NCBI GenBank assembly: GCA_023129715.1 | Contig: JAGMBO010000002.1 | Span: 1-64,000 of the forward strand | Direction: 5' to 3' | From: Candidatus Eiseniibacteriota bacterium | Lineage (GTDB): Bacteria > Eisenbacteria > RBG-16-71-46 > CAIMUX01 > WJJG01 | DNA: 64,000 nucleotides | In this document: positions 1 through 8,321 of the stretch, piece after piece | How positions within the stretch are numbered: position 1 is the stretch's first letter | How the letters are laid out: each line of letters begins with the position of its first letter | Notes under the pieces: model-generated | What the model was told of the DNA's origin: nothing | What the model saw: only the letters and a program-made list of their open reading frames with translations | The model's database searches: none | Translations under genes and position numbers: made by a program

Positions 1-142
1 CAGCCTGCCGAACCCAATTGCGGATGGCTTGGGCAGAAGGCTCGAATTTCTTGGCCAGTTGCTCCGGACTCCGACCGGAGCCAACCAGCTCAACCAACCG
101 CCGGCGCAGTTCCGGCGGATACGGGGAGTGGCTCTTGGGCAT
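1..142 (-). CDS. IS3-family transposase OrfA, N-terminal part (cut by window edge)
   Basis: Reading the minus strand from an ATG at 142 gives 47 codons that run off the window. The protein starts MPKSHSPYPPELRRRLVELV and continues through GSGRSPEQLAKKFEPSAQAI, then RNWVRQA. This is the N-terminal helix-turn-helix of IS3/IS911-type OrfA, which binds the element's terminal repeats. A GGAGGGAT ribosome-binding site lies just before the ATG. The C-terminus and OrfB are outside the window, so whether the element is intact cannot be judged. The HTH pattern (PPELRRRLVELV...SPEQLAKKF...A..IRNW) is typical and I am fairly sure of the family. Confidence 0.8.
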   Translation of the reverse strand, partial: MPKSHSPYPPELRRRLVELVGSGRSPEQLAKKFEPSAQAIRNWVRQA

Positions 143-193
143 CGCGGATCCCTCCTCTCTCCCAAGTGGGAAGGTATCCACGAAACCGGGTCA
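1..193 (-). mobile_element. End of an IS3-family insertion sequence
   Basis: Upstream of the orfA start the minus strand reads TGACCCGGTTTCGTGGA, beginning at position 193. It starts with TG and lies about 50 bp before orfA, as expected for the left inverted repeat of an IS3-family element. The other end is outside the window, so neither the inverted-repeat partner nor a target-site duplication can be checked. The exact boundary is inferred. Confidence 0.5.
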
Positions 194-719
194 ACTCCAC
201 GGCGGCGGTTCCCGACGGGGGCCGGAAGTTGCCCGAGTCGCGAGAAGGGGGTTTCGTACGCCGGAGAGGGGGATTGAAATCACTGTGCTCTGCCGCTGGA
301 GGTGATCTGCTACGCCATCGTCCCCTGAGATGGCGGAGTCCTGGACCCTGCCTCGGAGAGTTGTGGGAGATCGTCGAGGTCGACCGGCTACCTGCCCGAG
401 GCGCCGGATGGAAACGAAGGTCGTCAGGGTGATCACTGCGCGGGATCTTGCCCCTGGAATCGCCGGCAGCGACGCGTTATAGTACTTCGCGCCGGGCCGG
501 CCCGCGGGCGGCCCGGTGGTTGATGCCAAGAGAGAGAGGACGCGCCCAGCCCGGTTTCTGCCCCCGTGGGCACTCGCGCGCGCCGGGGTCTGTGTAACTT
601 GGGCCTGCGGGATCCCTTCCCCGAGATCCCACGTTTCCGATCTCTGCTCGTGGCGGTACAGCCCTGATCCAATCTCAGCCTATTGCCTGAAAGCCTATTG
701 CCTGAAGGGAGGTCTCCTG
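194..719. other. Gene-poor stretch between IS end and secreted protein
   Basis: Besides the repeat at 204-295, I see no convincing gene here. Open frames exist on both strands but show no recognisable protein. A TATAGT hexamer at 478-483 could be a -10 box but has no good -35. A 14-bp tandem duplication (AGCCTATTGCCTGA at 677-690 and 692-705) lies just ahead of the Shine-Dalgarno of the next gene. Confidence 0.4.
204..295 (+). repeat. Dispersed repeat, copy 1 (tRNA-3'-end-like)
   Basis: About 90 bp that align with 2574-2665 in the same orientation; by eye roughly 76 of 90 positions match. The best block is TTTCGTACGCCGGAGAGGG. On the minus strand the copy ends in a T-loop/acceptor-like string (TTCAATCCCCCTCTCCG), like the 3' end of a serine tRNA, but no complete tRNA can be folded. 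It sits just outside the IS end. Function unknown. Confidence 0.55.
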
Positions 720-2435
720 ATGAAGCACATCTGCGTCTGGACAGCGTTTGTGGTCTGCCTCCTCCTGCCGGTGCCGGCCCTGGCCACGGCCCTCTACAAC
801 GTGCACTGCTCGCCGGCCGGTCCCGCGCTGCTCGAGCACGGCCAGCGTGTTACGGTCGCCTTCGACTACCAAACCGAGTTGTCCGGAGGCCTGAGGGTTT
901 ACGTACGCCCATACGCGAACGGGGCGCTGGCCCCCCACTACGGCGCCCACCCGGCCACGCTCCTGCCCGGCGGCTCCGGGAGCGGAAGTGGGTGGTTCAC
1001 GATTACCTCTGGCGAGGTCACCGTCGACGACGTGCGCATCCATGTCTACGACTACGACCAGACGGAGCTGCTGCTGGAGATCCACGTCGCGGCCGCCTAC
1101 GAGTTCGGCCAAAACGCTGCCCTCTACGGCGAGCATGCAATCTACGACGTTGCGCTCTCCCCGGCCACGCCGTCCTGGATGCGGCGGGGCGAGGCGATCG
1201 AGGCGAGCTTCAGCTACCGGACTTCCTATGCCGCGGGCGTGCGTGTCCGCCTCCACCTCTATGACAACGGGCAAGCGGTGACACCGACCTCCGGATCGAC
1301 GTCCGCTCTCCTGCCGATGGGGACCGGCACCGGATCAGCCTCGATGGCGGTCGAGGCGAGCGACAGGCACGTCGATGAGATCCGACTGGTCATGGAGAAG
1401 GCGGACACCATGGATGAGATGGTCTCCCTCTCGATCCCGGCCGACTACCAGATCGATGTGGCTGCCACGCATGATCTGCAATTCATACCGGCGTCGCCCA
1501 ATGGACGGCGCAACGGGGAGCAGGTCGTGATCAACTTCGAGTACCAGGTGTATGAGCCGGGTGGCGTGCGCATCTACATGATGCCCTACACGGACGGATC
1601 CCCGACCCCCAACTTCTCGATCTCCTCCTCCCCGATCTACACCGGATCCGGGACCGGCCAGAACATCTTTGTGATCGCCAATGGGGATGCAGTCGTCGAT
1701 CAACTCTACTGCTGGACGACTGGGGCCTATAGCAGCGATGTCCTGAGCGAGTACTTTGTGCCGATCAACTACTACTTTGGCCGCCATGTTGTCCGGGATC
1801 CGCAGCTCCGGGTGCCTTCGCGAGCCTACTTCACCACCGGACATCGCGACACGCTCGATCTCGACTATTACACGTCGGAGGTGAGCGGGGTGCGGATCAC
1901 CGCACGACCCTTCTCTGGCGGATCCAGTACGCCCGGCGGGTTCTATGTCGGCACCGGGCTCCTGGCGACCGGCTCCGGTAGCGCTTCCTGTTTCATCGGA
2001 TGCAATGTGGATGCCCTGATCGACGGACTGCAGATCAAGATGACCGATGCGAGCGGCGCGGTGACGCTGATGGAGTGGCTCCTTCCGGTCAGCCTGATCT
2101 ACGGGAACATGGAACCCGCGCTCGTCTGGGACGTCGCCGCGCAGCCGCAGCGCTCGGGCTTGCATCTGGCCGTGGGCCCCAACCCGGCGCAGATCGGCTT
2201 CAGCGTGCGCTACCGGCTGCCGGCCGCCGCGGAAGTCGAGCTGCGTCTGTTCGATCTGCAAGGCCGCGAGGTGCACCGCGTCCTTGAGGAAACCCAGGCG
2301 GCCGGCGAGCAGCACTTGGCGTTCGGTGCGGCCGGTCTGGCTAGCGGGGTCTACTTCTGCCGCCTGGAAGCGCGGAGCACGCTGGATCCGCGGCAGGCGT
2401 CGGTCGAGACGGTGCGGTTGGTCGTGACCCGTTAG
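720..2435 (+). CDS. Secreted repetitive protein with FlgD-like C-terminal module
   Basis: 571 residues. The ATG at 720 is chosen because GGGAGGT precedes it and a clean signal peptide follows (MKHICVWTAFVVCLLLPVPA, cleavage near residue 22). The mature part has four repeats of about 110 residues starting near residues 24, 137, 247 and 353. Each contains an FxYxxxxxGGxRxxxxPY-like core and a GSGSGS/GTGTGS-like turn, suggesting beta-sandwich domains. From about residue 477 there is a FlgD-Ig-like module (VGPNPAQ...VELRLFDLQGREV...LASGVYFCRLEA), common at the C-termini of secreted FCB-group proteins, where related modules act as sorting or anchoring tails. The specific function is unknown; an extracellular or surface structural role is inferred. 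Confidence 0.75.
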   Translation: MKHICVWTAFVVCLLLPVPALATALYNVHCSPAGPALLEHGQRVTVAFDYQTELSGGLRVYVRPYANGALAPHYGAHPATLLPGGSGSGSGWFTITSGEVTVDDVRIHVYDYDQTELLLEIHVAAAYEFGQNAALYGEHAIYDVALSPATPSWMRRGEAIEASFSYRTSYAAGVRVRLHLYDNGQAVTPTSGSTSALLPMGTGTGSASMAVEASDRHVDEIRLVMEKADTMDEMVSLSIPADYQIDVAATHDLQFIPASPNGRRNGEQVVINFEYQVYEPGGVRIYMMPYTDGSPTPNFSISSSPIYTGSGTGQNIFVIANGDAVVDQLYCWTTGAYSSDVLSEYFVPINYYFGRHVVRDPQLRVPSRAYFTTGHRDTLDLDYYTSEVSGVRITARPFSGGSSTPGGFYVGTGLLATGSGSASCFIGCNVDALIDGLQIKMTDASGAVTLMEWLLPVSLIYGNMEPALVWDVAAQPQRSGLHLAVGPNPAQIGFSVRYRLPAAAEVELRLFDLQGREVHRVLEETQAAGEQHLAFGAAGLASGVYFCRLEARSTLDPRQASVETVRLVVTR

Positions 2436-2573
2436 GGCTGCTGAACGTACCGGTCCTGCGGGGCTGCCTGCGCCGTCGGTGTCGCCCCGTCGCGACGTCG
2501 CTCTCTTCTAGCATGGGGGGCAGAGTGTCCGCCCTGGTGGCCGCACTGCGAGGCGGGGAATCGTTGCCCCAAT

Positions 2574-2665
2574 CGGCGGGGCGGCGGTTCCCGACGCTGG
2601 CCGGAGGTTTTCTGAGGTGCGAGAACGGGGTTTCGTACGCCGGAGAGGGAGATTCGAACCACTAT
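2574..2665 (+). repeat. Dispersed repeat, copy 2 (tRNA-3'-end-like)
   Basis: Second copy of the repeat at 204-295. Read on the minus strand it gives GGTTCGAATCTCCCTCTCCG, very like the T-loop and acceptor 3' strand of a tRNA-Ser. The preceding T-stem strand does not pair and no matching 5' acceptor lies within tRNA length, so it is at best a remnant. It directly abuts the lower-GC genes that follow, and its GGGAG may serve as the ribosome-binding site of the next gene. Confidence 0.55.
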
Positions 2666-3899
2666 GCTCCATATCATGAAACAGTATTCGATGGTTTGCT
2701 TCAGTTTGTTCCTGATCATTGGCATATCCTTCACCCCGGCCCCGGCTGCGGGTGAACCCGTCAACATGCTCTCCTTGCAGGAAGGTGCCCTGCCCGTGGT
2801 GGTTCCTGCCACCTATGGCGGCTGGCACGCCCATTTGCTGCTGGACGACAGTCCGAACTCCGGCTGGGCCTGCGAAGAGGCCAACATCAGCAATAATGTT
2901 TTCGTCTTCGAGCTCGTGGAAACCGCCACCCTGGAGCGTTTTGAATTCGACAACGCCTCCGTGGACGCCGAGGGCGCCGGTGCCAAGGACATCCTGGTGG
3001 AAGTGTCCACCAGTTCGGCCCAGGCCGGCTATGCGCCTGTTCTGGAGACCGTCCTGGTCGATCTGACCGACCAGCAGAGTTTTCCGGCCGCAGCCAAGAC
3101 TCCCGCCCGCTGGGTGCGCTTGACCATCCGCACCAACCGGGGTAGCGCGAAATGGACTGAACTCTTCTCCTTTCGGGGCTTTGGTGAAAAGCCGGCCATG
3201 ACCACCCCGGGCAACATCTCCGGTACTTATGAAACAAGCTATTCCAGCTTTCACGTCCTGCAGCAGGGCACGGCCCTGACCGGATGTTATGAGTACGATG
3301 ACGGGTTGCTGGAGGGGACGATTGAAGGCCGGGTCATGAAGATCACCTGGCGGGAATCCGGCGGCCCGGACGACCGCGGCCCGGCGGTCATGGTCTTCGC
3401 CCCCGATGGCAAAACCTTCCGGGGCTTCTGGTGGTACCTAGGTAGGGAAAGGGGCGCTCCCAACGGCATATGGGAGGGGAAAAAGATCTCCACCGAGGTG
3501 GGGGGGTGCCCCCACTGGTCCGGGTCGGTGGGAGGTGAATTGAAAAAGCAGCTCCTCGCGGAAAAGCGGGCCAGGCTGTACGGAATACTCTTCGATACCA
3601 ACTCCTCGGTCATTAGATCGGAATCCCAACCCGTGCTGGATCAGGTCCTGGATCTGTTGCGCGCCGAACCGGATTGGAAACTGACCATCGAAGGGCACAC
3701 CGATGCCGTGGGCTCCAACGAACACAACCTGACTTTGTCCCAGCAGAGGGCCGATGCCGTCAAAGCCAACCTGGTTTCCGGTGGCGTAAACGAGAGTCGG
3801 CTGAAGACCGTCGGATTCGGGGAATCAAAACCCTTGGCCGACAATGGCACGGAATTGGGCCGCGCCCAGAACCGGCGCGTGGAGCTGGTGCGGGAGTAA
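2664..3899 (+). CDS. OmpA-family outer-membrane/peptidoglycan-binding protein
   Basis: 411 residues. A signal peptide (hydrophobic VCFSLFLIIGISF, ending near APAAG) targets it to the envelope. Residues ~30-170 look like a discoidin/F5-8C-type beta-sandwich (DDSPNSGWACEE, ARWVRLTIRTNRGS), as seen in carbohydrate-binding proteins. Residues ~305-411 are an OmpA C-terminal domain: GILFDTNSSVIRSES, TIEGHTDAVGSNEHNLTLSQ, RADAV, SRLKTVGFGESKP, NRRVELV. The OmpA domain binds peptidoglycan; the GHTD motif and the conserved Asp and Arg positions are present. An ATG at 2676 is an alternative start. Base composition is lower in GC than the neighbours, suggesting transfer together with the next gene. Confidence 0.85.
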   Translation: MLHIMKQYSMVCFSLFLIIGISFTPAPAAGEPVNMLSLQEGALPVVVPATYGGWHAHLLLDDSPNSGWACEEANISNNVFVFELVETATLERFEFDNASVDAEGAGAKDILVEVSTSSAQAGYAPVLETVLVDLTDQQSFPAAAKTPARWVRLTIRTNRGSAKWTELFSFRGFGEKPAMTTPGNISGTYETSYSSFHVLQQGTALTGCYEYDDGLLEGTIEGRVMKITWRESGGPDDRGPAVMVFAPDGKTFRGFWWYLGRERGAPNGIWEGKKISTEVGGCPHWSGSVGGELKKQLLAEKRARLYGILFDTNSSVIRSESQPVLDQVLDLLRAEPDWKLTIEGHTDAVGSNEHNLTLSQQRADAVKANLVSGGVNESRLKTVGFGESKPLADNGTELGRAQNRRVELVRE

Positions 3900-4013
3900 C
3901 TACCTGTCCCTGTGTATCCACGTCGTTGATGGGCACCAAGCCCCAAGTGCTCTACTGGCCCGGCTCCGGCCACCCTAGTTGCGCAACAAAAACACTTCAT
4001 CTAGAGTGGCCTT

Positions 4014-5390
4014 ATGATTCTCAGAAACACAAGACCATTGCTCTCGTCAGCAATTGCTTTGGCAATAGTACTGATTCTCTGCGCATGTGGTAAGAAGGCT
4101 GCGGTTCCTTCCGGTCCCAACATTGTTCTTATCACCATCGATGCCCTGAGAGCGGACCACATGTCCTGCTACGGATACCACCGGGAGACCTCGCCCTTCA
4201 TCGACGGTATTGCCAGTGAATCGGCGGTCTTTACCAATGCCTATTCCACCAGTTCCTGGACGGCACCATCCATGGCATCGATCTTCACAGGCCATTATCC
4301 TCGCAGTCACGGCGTGCTTCACGGTGTTGCCCGCGGTCCCAAAGCAGCCATTACCGGGCAGGAATTGCTGGTCAATGATTTTCTCACTATTGCAGAAGTC
4401 CTCAGTACAGCCGGCTATACCACGTTCGGAGTTTCATCCAACGGTCACATCTCTCGCGACACTGGATTCAGTCAGGGGTTTGACTATTTCGCCACGCACT
4501 GGTTCATGAAATCCCCGGCACCGAATAGTTCGATAAGAGAATGGCGAGAACACATTCGCGAAGCGTCGAGATATTTCCTGTGGATTCATTATTTCGATCC
4601 CCATAACCCCTATGCCCCACGGATGCCCTGGGTCAAGAACTACACGCTCCGGAGCGGTTCTTACAGTAAATGGACACGGGAAGTCATGGCCAATCCCAAA
4701 GAGTATATCGAGGATATAAGGAATGCCCCTCAGGCCCTTCACACACTGAAGGACCGCTACGACAGTGAAATCAACTACTGCGATCAGCACATCAAGGAGC
4801 TGTTTGAACTCTTACCCTCAGACCCCAACACCCTCGTCATAATCACTGCGGACCACGGTGAAGCCTTCATGGAACATGGACAATTGCTGCACGGCGACAC
4901 GCTTTTCGAAGAAGAAGTCCTGGTTCCGCTGATCATTAGATTGCCCGCCAATCGTAGCGCTGCAAGAACCATCGATCGTCCGGTATCCAACCGGGATATT
5001 TTCGCCACTATTATGGGCATCACCGGGCTGGGCGCAGACCGGAAGATACCAGGTATCAGTCTCATGCCGCTGATATCAGGCTCTTCGGAGGAAACTGCCG
5101 AGGAGGTGTTTCTTGAACTTGACTGGCAGGGGTGGGGCAAAGGGATTCGCTCTGAGAACTGGAAATACATCGTCAGCGGACGGGAAGAGAAGGAATTGTC
5201 TCTGTTTGACCTGCAGGCCGACCCGGATGAGAGACGGAACCTGTTCCGTGAAATGCCGGGAAAGGCGAGATTGCTGGATTCCGTGCTCAGGCAGTGGATA
5301 GATGCTCATCCTGAATTCAAGGCGCCCTTGATCAATGTGGACATTGACCCGGACCGTGAGGATAGATTGAGAGCCCTGGGTTATCTTTAG
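4014..5390 (+). CDS. Sulfatase-fold lipoprotein (alkaline-phosphatase superfamily)
   Basis: 458 residues. It starts with a lipoprotein signal (hydrophobic stretch, lipobox L-C-A-C with Cys25). The N-terminal sulfatase signature NIVLITIDALRADHMSCYGY supplies the metal-binding Asp. The nucleophile region reads SSWTAPSMASIFTGHYPRS, so the usual formylglycine Cys/Ser is replaced by Thr (~residue 83), as in phosphatase/phosphoglycerol-transferase-like members. A later TADHGEAFMEHG supplies further metal ligands. It probably hydrolyses or transfers a sulfate or phosphate ester on an extracytoplasmic substrate, which I cannot name. A TTGCGC (3979-3984), 17-bp spacer, TAGAGT (4002-4007) element places a start site about at the ATG, so the transcript might be leaderless. 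Lower GC than most of the window. Confidence 0.85.
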   Translation: MILRNTRPLLSSAIALAIVLILCACGKKAAVPSGPNIVLITIDALRADHMSCYGYHRETSPFIDGIASESAVFTNAYSTSSWTAPSMASIFTGHYPRSHGVLHGVARGPKAAITGQELLVNDFLTIAEVLSTAGYTTFGVSSNGHISRDTGFSQGFDYFATHWFMKSPAPNSSIREWREHIREASRYFLWIHYFDPHNPYAPRMPWVKNYTLRSGSYSKWTREVMANPKEYIEDIRNAPQALHTLKDRYDSEINYCDQHIKELFELLPSDPNTLVIITADHGEAFMEHGQLLHGDTLFEEEVLVPLIIRLPANRSAARTIDRPVSNRDIFATIMGITGLGADRKIPGISLMPLISGSSEETAEEVFLELDWQGWGKGIRSENWKYIVSGREEKELSLFDLQADPDERRNLFREMPGKARLLDSVLRQWIDAHPEFKAPLINVDIDPDREDRLRALGYL

Positions 5391-5519
5391 AACATCACAA
5401 GCCCGGCCCAGAGGCCGTCGTCCGTGAGGTTCGCTGGCGACCGACCAGAGTGTGCAGAATAGCCCGGCGCGAGGTTCCTGGAATGTCCTGTTCCGCTTTC
5501 CGAGGCGGCCCAGGATGCC

Positions 5520-8288
5520 TCACCCAAGCTGCCCTCCGCCCTCGTCCCGGATCTCCACGCGCGTTACCAGACAGCGGGCGAGATCCTCCCGCGACCAGGC
5601 GAAGATCTCGCGCAGGGCGGGCAGGGGACCAAGTACGTGACCGGCTGGTTCCTGCTGGCGTAGCAGAAGGCGCAGAGTCGGCTGGCGGTTGTCCCCCGCG
5701 GAGTCTGGATCAGACGCAGCGGGAACCTCAAGGACAGTCTCCGGAGTTGCCTCATCCGCATCCTGCCAGGTGATCTCCACCACGCAGCGTTTGAGATCGA
5801 CACTCTTCGTGCGTCCTTTGCGTGCCTTCGTCACTGCCATGGTGGGCGCGGCGATGAACGCCGAGCGGCGGCCCTCGCGGCGTGCCTGGGCATAGAGGTC
5901 GGCGGGGAGTGTGACCTGGTAGAGGGCAAAGACCGCCGCCGCCGCCAGACTCGGCTCGCCGCCGGCGATCTCGCGTAGTGACGTCAGGGTAAAGCCGGGC
6001 GGTGCAAGTTCTTCCAGGCGTTCCCGTTGCTTTGCCGAGGGTGCAGTGGTCAGGAAGATGTCGATCAGCTCGCGCTCCCCGGCAATCCCCAAAGGCAACG
6101 GTGGACCGTAGCCGACGCGCGGATGGGGATGATGCCCGCGGGTGAAGGCGAGCGGCCATCCCGCCATGCGCAGCAGACGTTCGATCAAACGCCCCGTCTC
6201 GAGGTGTGAGATGAAGCGCAGCGCCCCGTTCTTGCGATAGGTGGCGCGGAAGCGCCGGGGGGCAGCGGGCTGGCCGGCAGTCTCACTGTGCTGGCCGGCA
6301 GACTCGTCCTGTGGGCCGGCAGTCTCACTGTGCTGGCCGGCAGATTCGCCCTGTGGGTCGGCCGTTTCACTCTGCGGCGGAGCAGCCTCCCCAGGAAACG
6401 CATTGGCGAGCCGGGAGGTGAGCGCTGCGCGCGTCTTCTCGTCGACCCCCGGTGCAAACACGCGGTCGGCCGGTCCCCCGAGGCCACACCCGGTGCAGGG
6501 TCCGGTGCGGCAGTCGGCGGTCGTTTCGCCGGTCAGCGCCCGTTCCCGCTCACGACGCAGCCAGCGGCGTTCGACACCCAGATCGATGTGATCCCAGGGC
6601 AGCGGCAGGTCGGGATCGACCGCGTCGGTCCAGAGGCGCGTATCTAGCCCCGCGCTCTCGATGGCCGCCGGCCAACGATCGTAGACGAAGTGCTCCCGCC
6701 AACCCTCGAAGCGCGCGCCGTTGCGCCAGATATGCTCGATCACCCGCCCGGCGCGCCGGTCGGCACGGGCGAGCATCGCCTCGACGTAGGAGATCTCGAC
6801 ATCGTGCACCTTCAGTGGCGATCCCCGATGATCGCACACCCTGCGCAACTCGCCGATGCGTTCACGCAGGGTGGCCCTGTCGGTGAACGCCTCCCACTGG
6901 AAGGGCGTCTGGGCTTTGGGCACGAAGGCGCCGACGCTGACCGTCACACTGCGCCCCGGGCCGTGACGGCGCCCGATCTCGCGGATCCGGCGCACCAATG
7001 CCCCGATCGCGGCGATATCATCACTCGTCTCGGTCGGCAGGCCGATCATGAAGTAGAGCTTGATCCGTCGCCACCCGCGCGCGTAGGCCGCCTCAACGGA
7101 GGCGAAAAGATCCTCGTCGCTGATCCGCTTGTTGATCACCTGTCTGAGGCGGGCGGTACCCGCCTCGGGCGCAAAGGTGAGTCCCGTCTTGCGCACGCGC
7201 GAGACGAGATCAGCGAGTTCCACGCTGAAGGTATCGACCCGCAGCGAGGAGAGGCTCAGTCCGATCCGCGCATCGCGCAGCCCGTCACTGAGCATGCGCG
7301 CCAGTGGCTCGATCTGTGAGTAGTCGGCGGTGGAGAGTGAAGAGAGACTGATCTCGTTCCAGCCCGAGGCTGCCAGGCCGGTGCACACCGTCTCGACCAA
7401 CTCCGCCGCCGCCCGCTCGCGAACCGGACGATAGAAGATGCCCGCCTGGCAGAAGCGGCACCCTTGGGTGCAGCCGCGCTGGATCTCGAGCGTCAACCGG
7501 TCCTGGACCGCCTCGACCAATGGGACGATCGGCGCCTGGCGGCGTACGGTGGCGTTCAACGTCGGGATGTAGGTGCGCCGGATGGGAAGGGGGGCGTCAT
7601 CGATCGCCTCCATCGCGACCTGACGGCCCTGCGCGAAGACCGGCCGGTAGAAGCGCGGCACGTAGATGCCGGGCAACTCGGCCAGCGCGCGCAGTCGTTC
7701 AATCCGCGGGCGGCCGCGCAGGGCGGACAAGCGTTGCGAGATCGCGCCGACCGCCTCCTCTCCGTCACCAATGAGGATGAAGTCGAAGAACTCAGCGAGC
7801 GGCTCGGGATTGGCGGTGCAGGGTCCGCCGCCGGCGATCAGCGGGTCGTCTTCCCCGCGGTCGCTTGCGTGCAAGGGGATCCCGGCGAGGTCGAGCAGGT
7901 TGAGGACATTGCTGGCCAGCAGCTCGTACTGCAGCGAGAAGCCGACAATCTCGAAGTCACGCGCCGGCCGGCGGCTCTCCAGCGAGAAAAGCGGCACGTT
8001 GTCGTGGCGCAGGCGCGCTTCAAGATCGATCCAGGGGGCGAAGGCCCGCTCGGCATGGGCATCATCGCGCCGGTTGATCAGGTCGTAGAGGATCCGCAAG
8101 CCCTGGTGGCTCATCCCGATTTCGTAGACCTCTGGCAGGATCAACAGCCAATGCACCTGTTCCGCTTGCCAGGGGCGGTGCAGGGCGCCGATCTCGGAGC
8201 CGAGATAGCGCGCCGGTTTCTCAACCAGCGGAAGCTGGGCATCGATCCATGTCGCGATCTGTTCCGGCGAAAGGGAGGGGGGTCCCAT
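5520..8288 (-). CDS. B12-binding-type radical SAM protein fused to DUF2344
   Basis: 922 residues, matching the architecture of the TIGR03960 family fused to a TIGR03936/DUF2344 domain. A cobalamin-domain-like N-terminus precedes a radical SAM core whose [4Fe-4S] motif is RGCTQGCRFCQAG (Cys near residues 275, 279, 282). From about residue 678 comes the DUF2344 part (RFRATYRKNGALRFISHLET, RGHHPHPRVGYGPPLPLG). The family's reaction is not established; some occurrences sit near RNase E/G or ribosomal protein genes, and a role in RNA or ribosome modification has been suggested. The ATG at 8288 is preferred because AGGAA precedes it; a GTG at 8309 is possible. A five-copy 7-residue repeat rich in T-A-G-Q-S-E forms the linker between the two halves. 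It lies 33 bp downstream of the TonB-receptor-like gene and may be cotranscribed with it. Confidence 0.85.
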   Translation of the reverse strand: MGPPSLSPEQIATWIDAQLPLVEKPARYLGSEIGALHRPWQAEQVHWLLILPEVYEIGMSHQGLRILYDLINRRDDAHAERAFAPWIDLEARLRHDNVPLFSLESRRPARDFEIVGFSLQYELLASNVLNLLDLAGIPLHASDRGEDDPLIAGGGPCTANPEPLAEFFDFILIGDGEEAVGAISQRLSALRGRPRIERLRALAELPGIYVPRFYRPVFAQGRQVAMEAIDDAPLPIRRTYIPTLNATVRRQAPIVPLVEAVQDRLTLEIQRGCTQGCRFCQAGIFYRPVRERAAAELVETVCTGLAASGWNEISLSSLSTADYSQIEPLARMLSDGLRDARIGLSLSSLRVDTFSVELADLVSRVRKTGLTFAPEAGTARLRQVINKRISDEDLFASVEAAYARGWRRIKLYFMIGLPTETSDDIAAIGALVRRIREIGRRHGPGRSVTVSVGAFVPKAQTPFQWEAFTDRATLRERIGELRRVCDHRGSPLKVHDVEISYVEAMLARADRRAGRVIEHIWRNGARFEGWREHFVYDRWPAAIESAGLDTRLWTDAVDPDLPLPWDHIDLGVERRWLRRERERALTGETTADCRTGPCTGCGLGGPADRVFAPGVDEKTRAALTSRLANAFPGEAAPPQSETADPQGESAGQHSETAGPQDESAGQHSETAGQPAAPRRFRATYRKNGALRFISHLETGRLIERLLRMAGWPLAFTRGHHPHPRVGYGPPLPLGIAGERELIDIFLTTAPSAKQRERLEELAPPGFTLTSLREIAGGEPSLAAAAVFALYQVTLPADLYAQARREGRRSAFIAAPTMAVTKARKGRTKSVDLKRCVVEITWQDADEATPETVLEVPAASDPDSAGDNRQPTLRLLLRQQEPAGHVLGPLPALREIFAWSREDLARCLVTRVEIRDEGGGQLG
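6273..6377 (-). repeat. 21-bp in-frame tandem repeat (5 copies) in linker
   Basis: Five tandem 21-bp units beginning GCCGGCAG or close variants (the last is GTCGGCCG), alternating in sequence so that the true period is about 42 bp. Each codes for seven residues of the linker between the radical SAM and DUF2344 parts. The period is a multiple of three, so copy-number change would keep the frame. Confidence 0.8.
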
Positions 8289-8321
8289 CGAGTTTCCTTG
8301 TATCTCCACGCCCTAGGCGCC

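Noticed and set aside
478-483. TATAGT as -10 promoter for the first secreted protein
   Set aside because: No -35 at 16-18 bp; too weak to list as a promoter.
2637-2660. tRNA-Ser gene on the minus strand
   Set aside because: The T-loop and acceptor 3' strand look right, but the T-stem does not pair and no 5' acceptor lies within tRNA distance; kept only as a repeat remnant.
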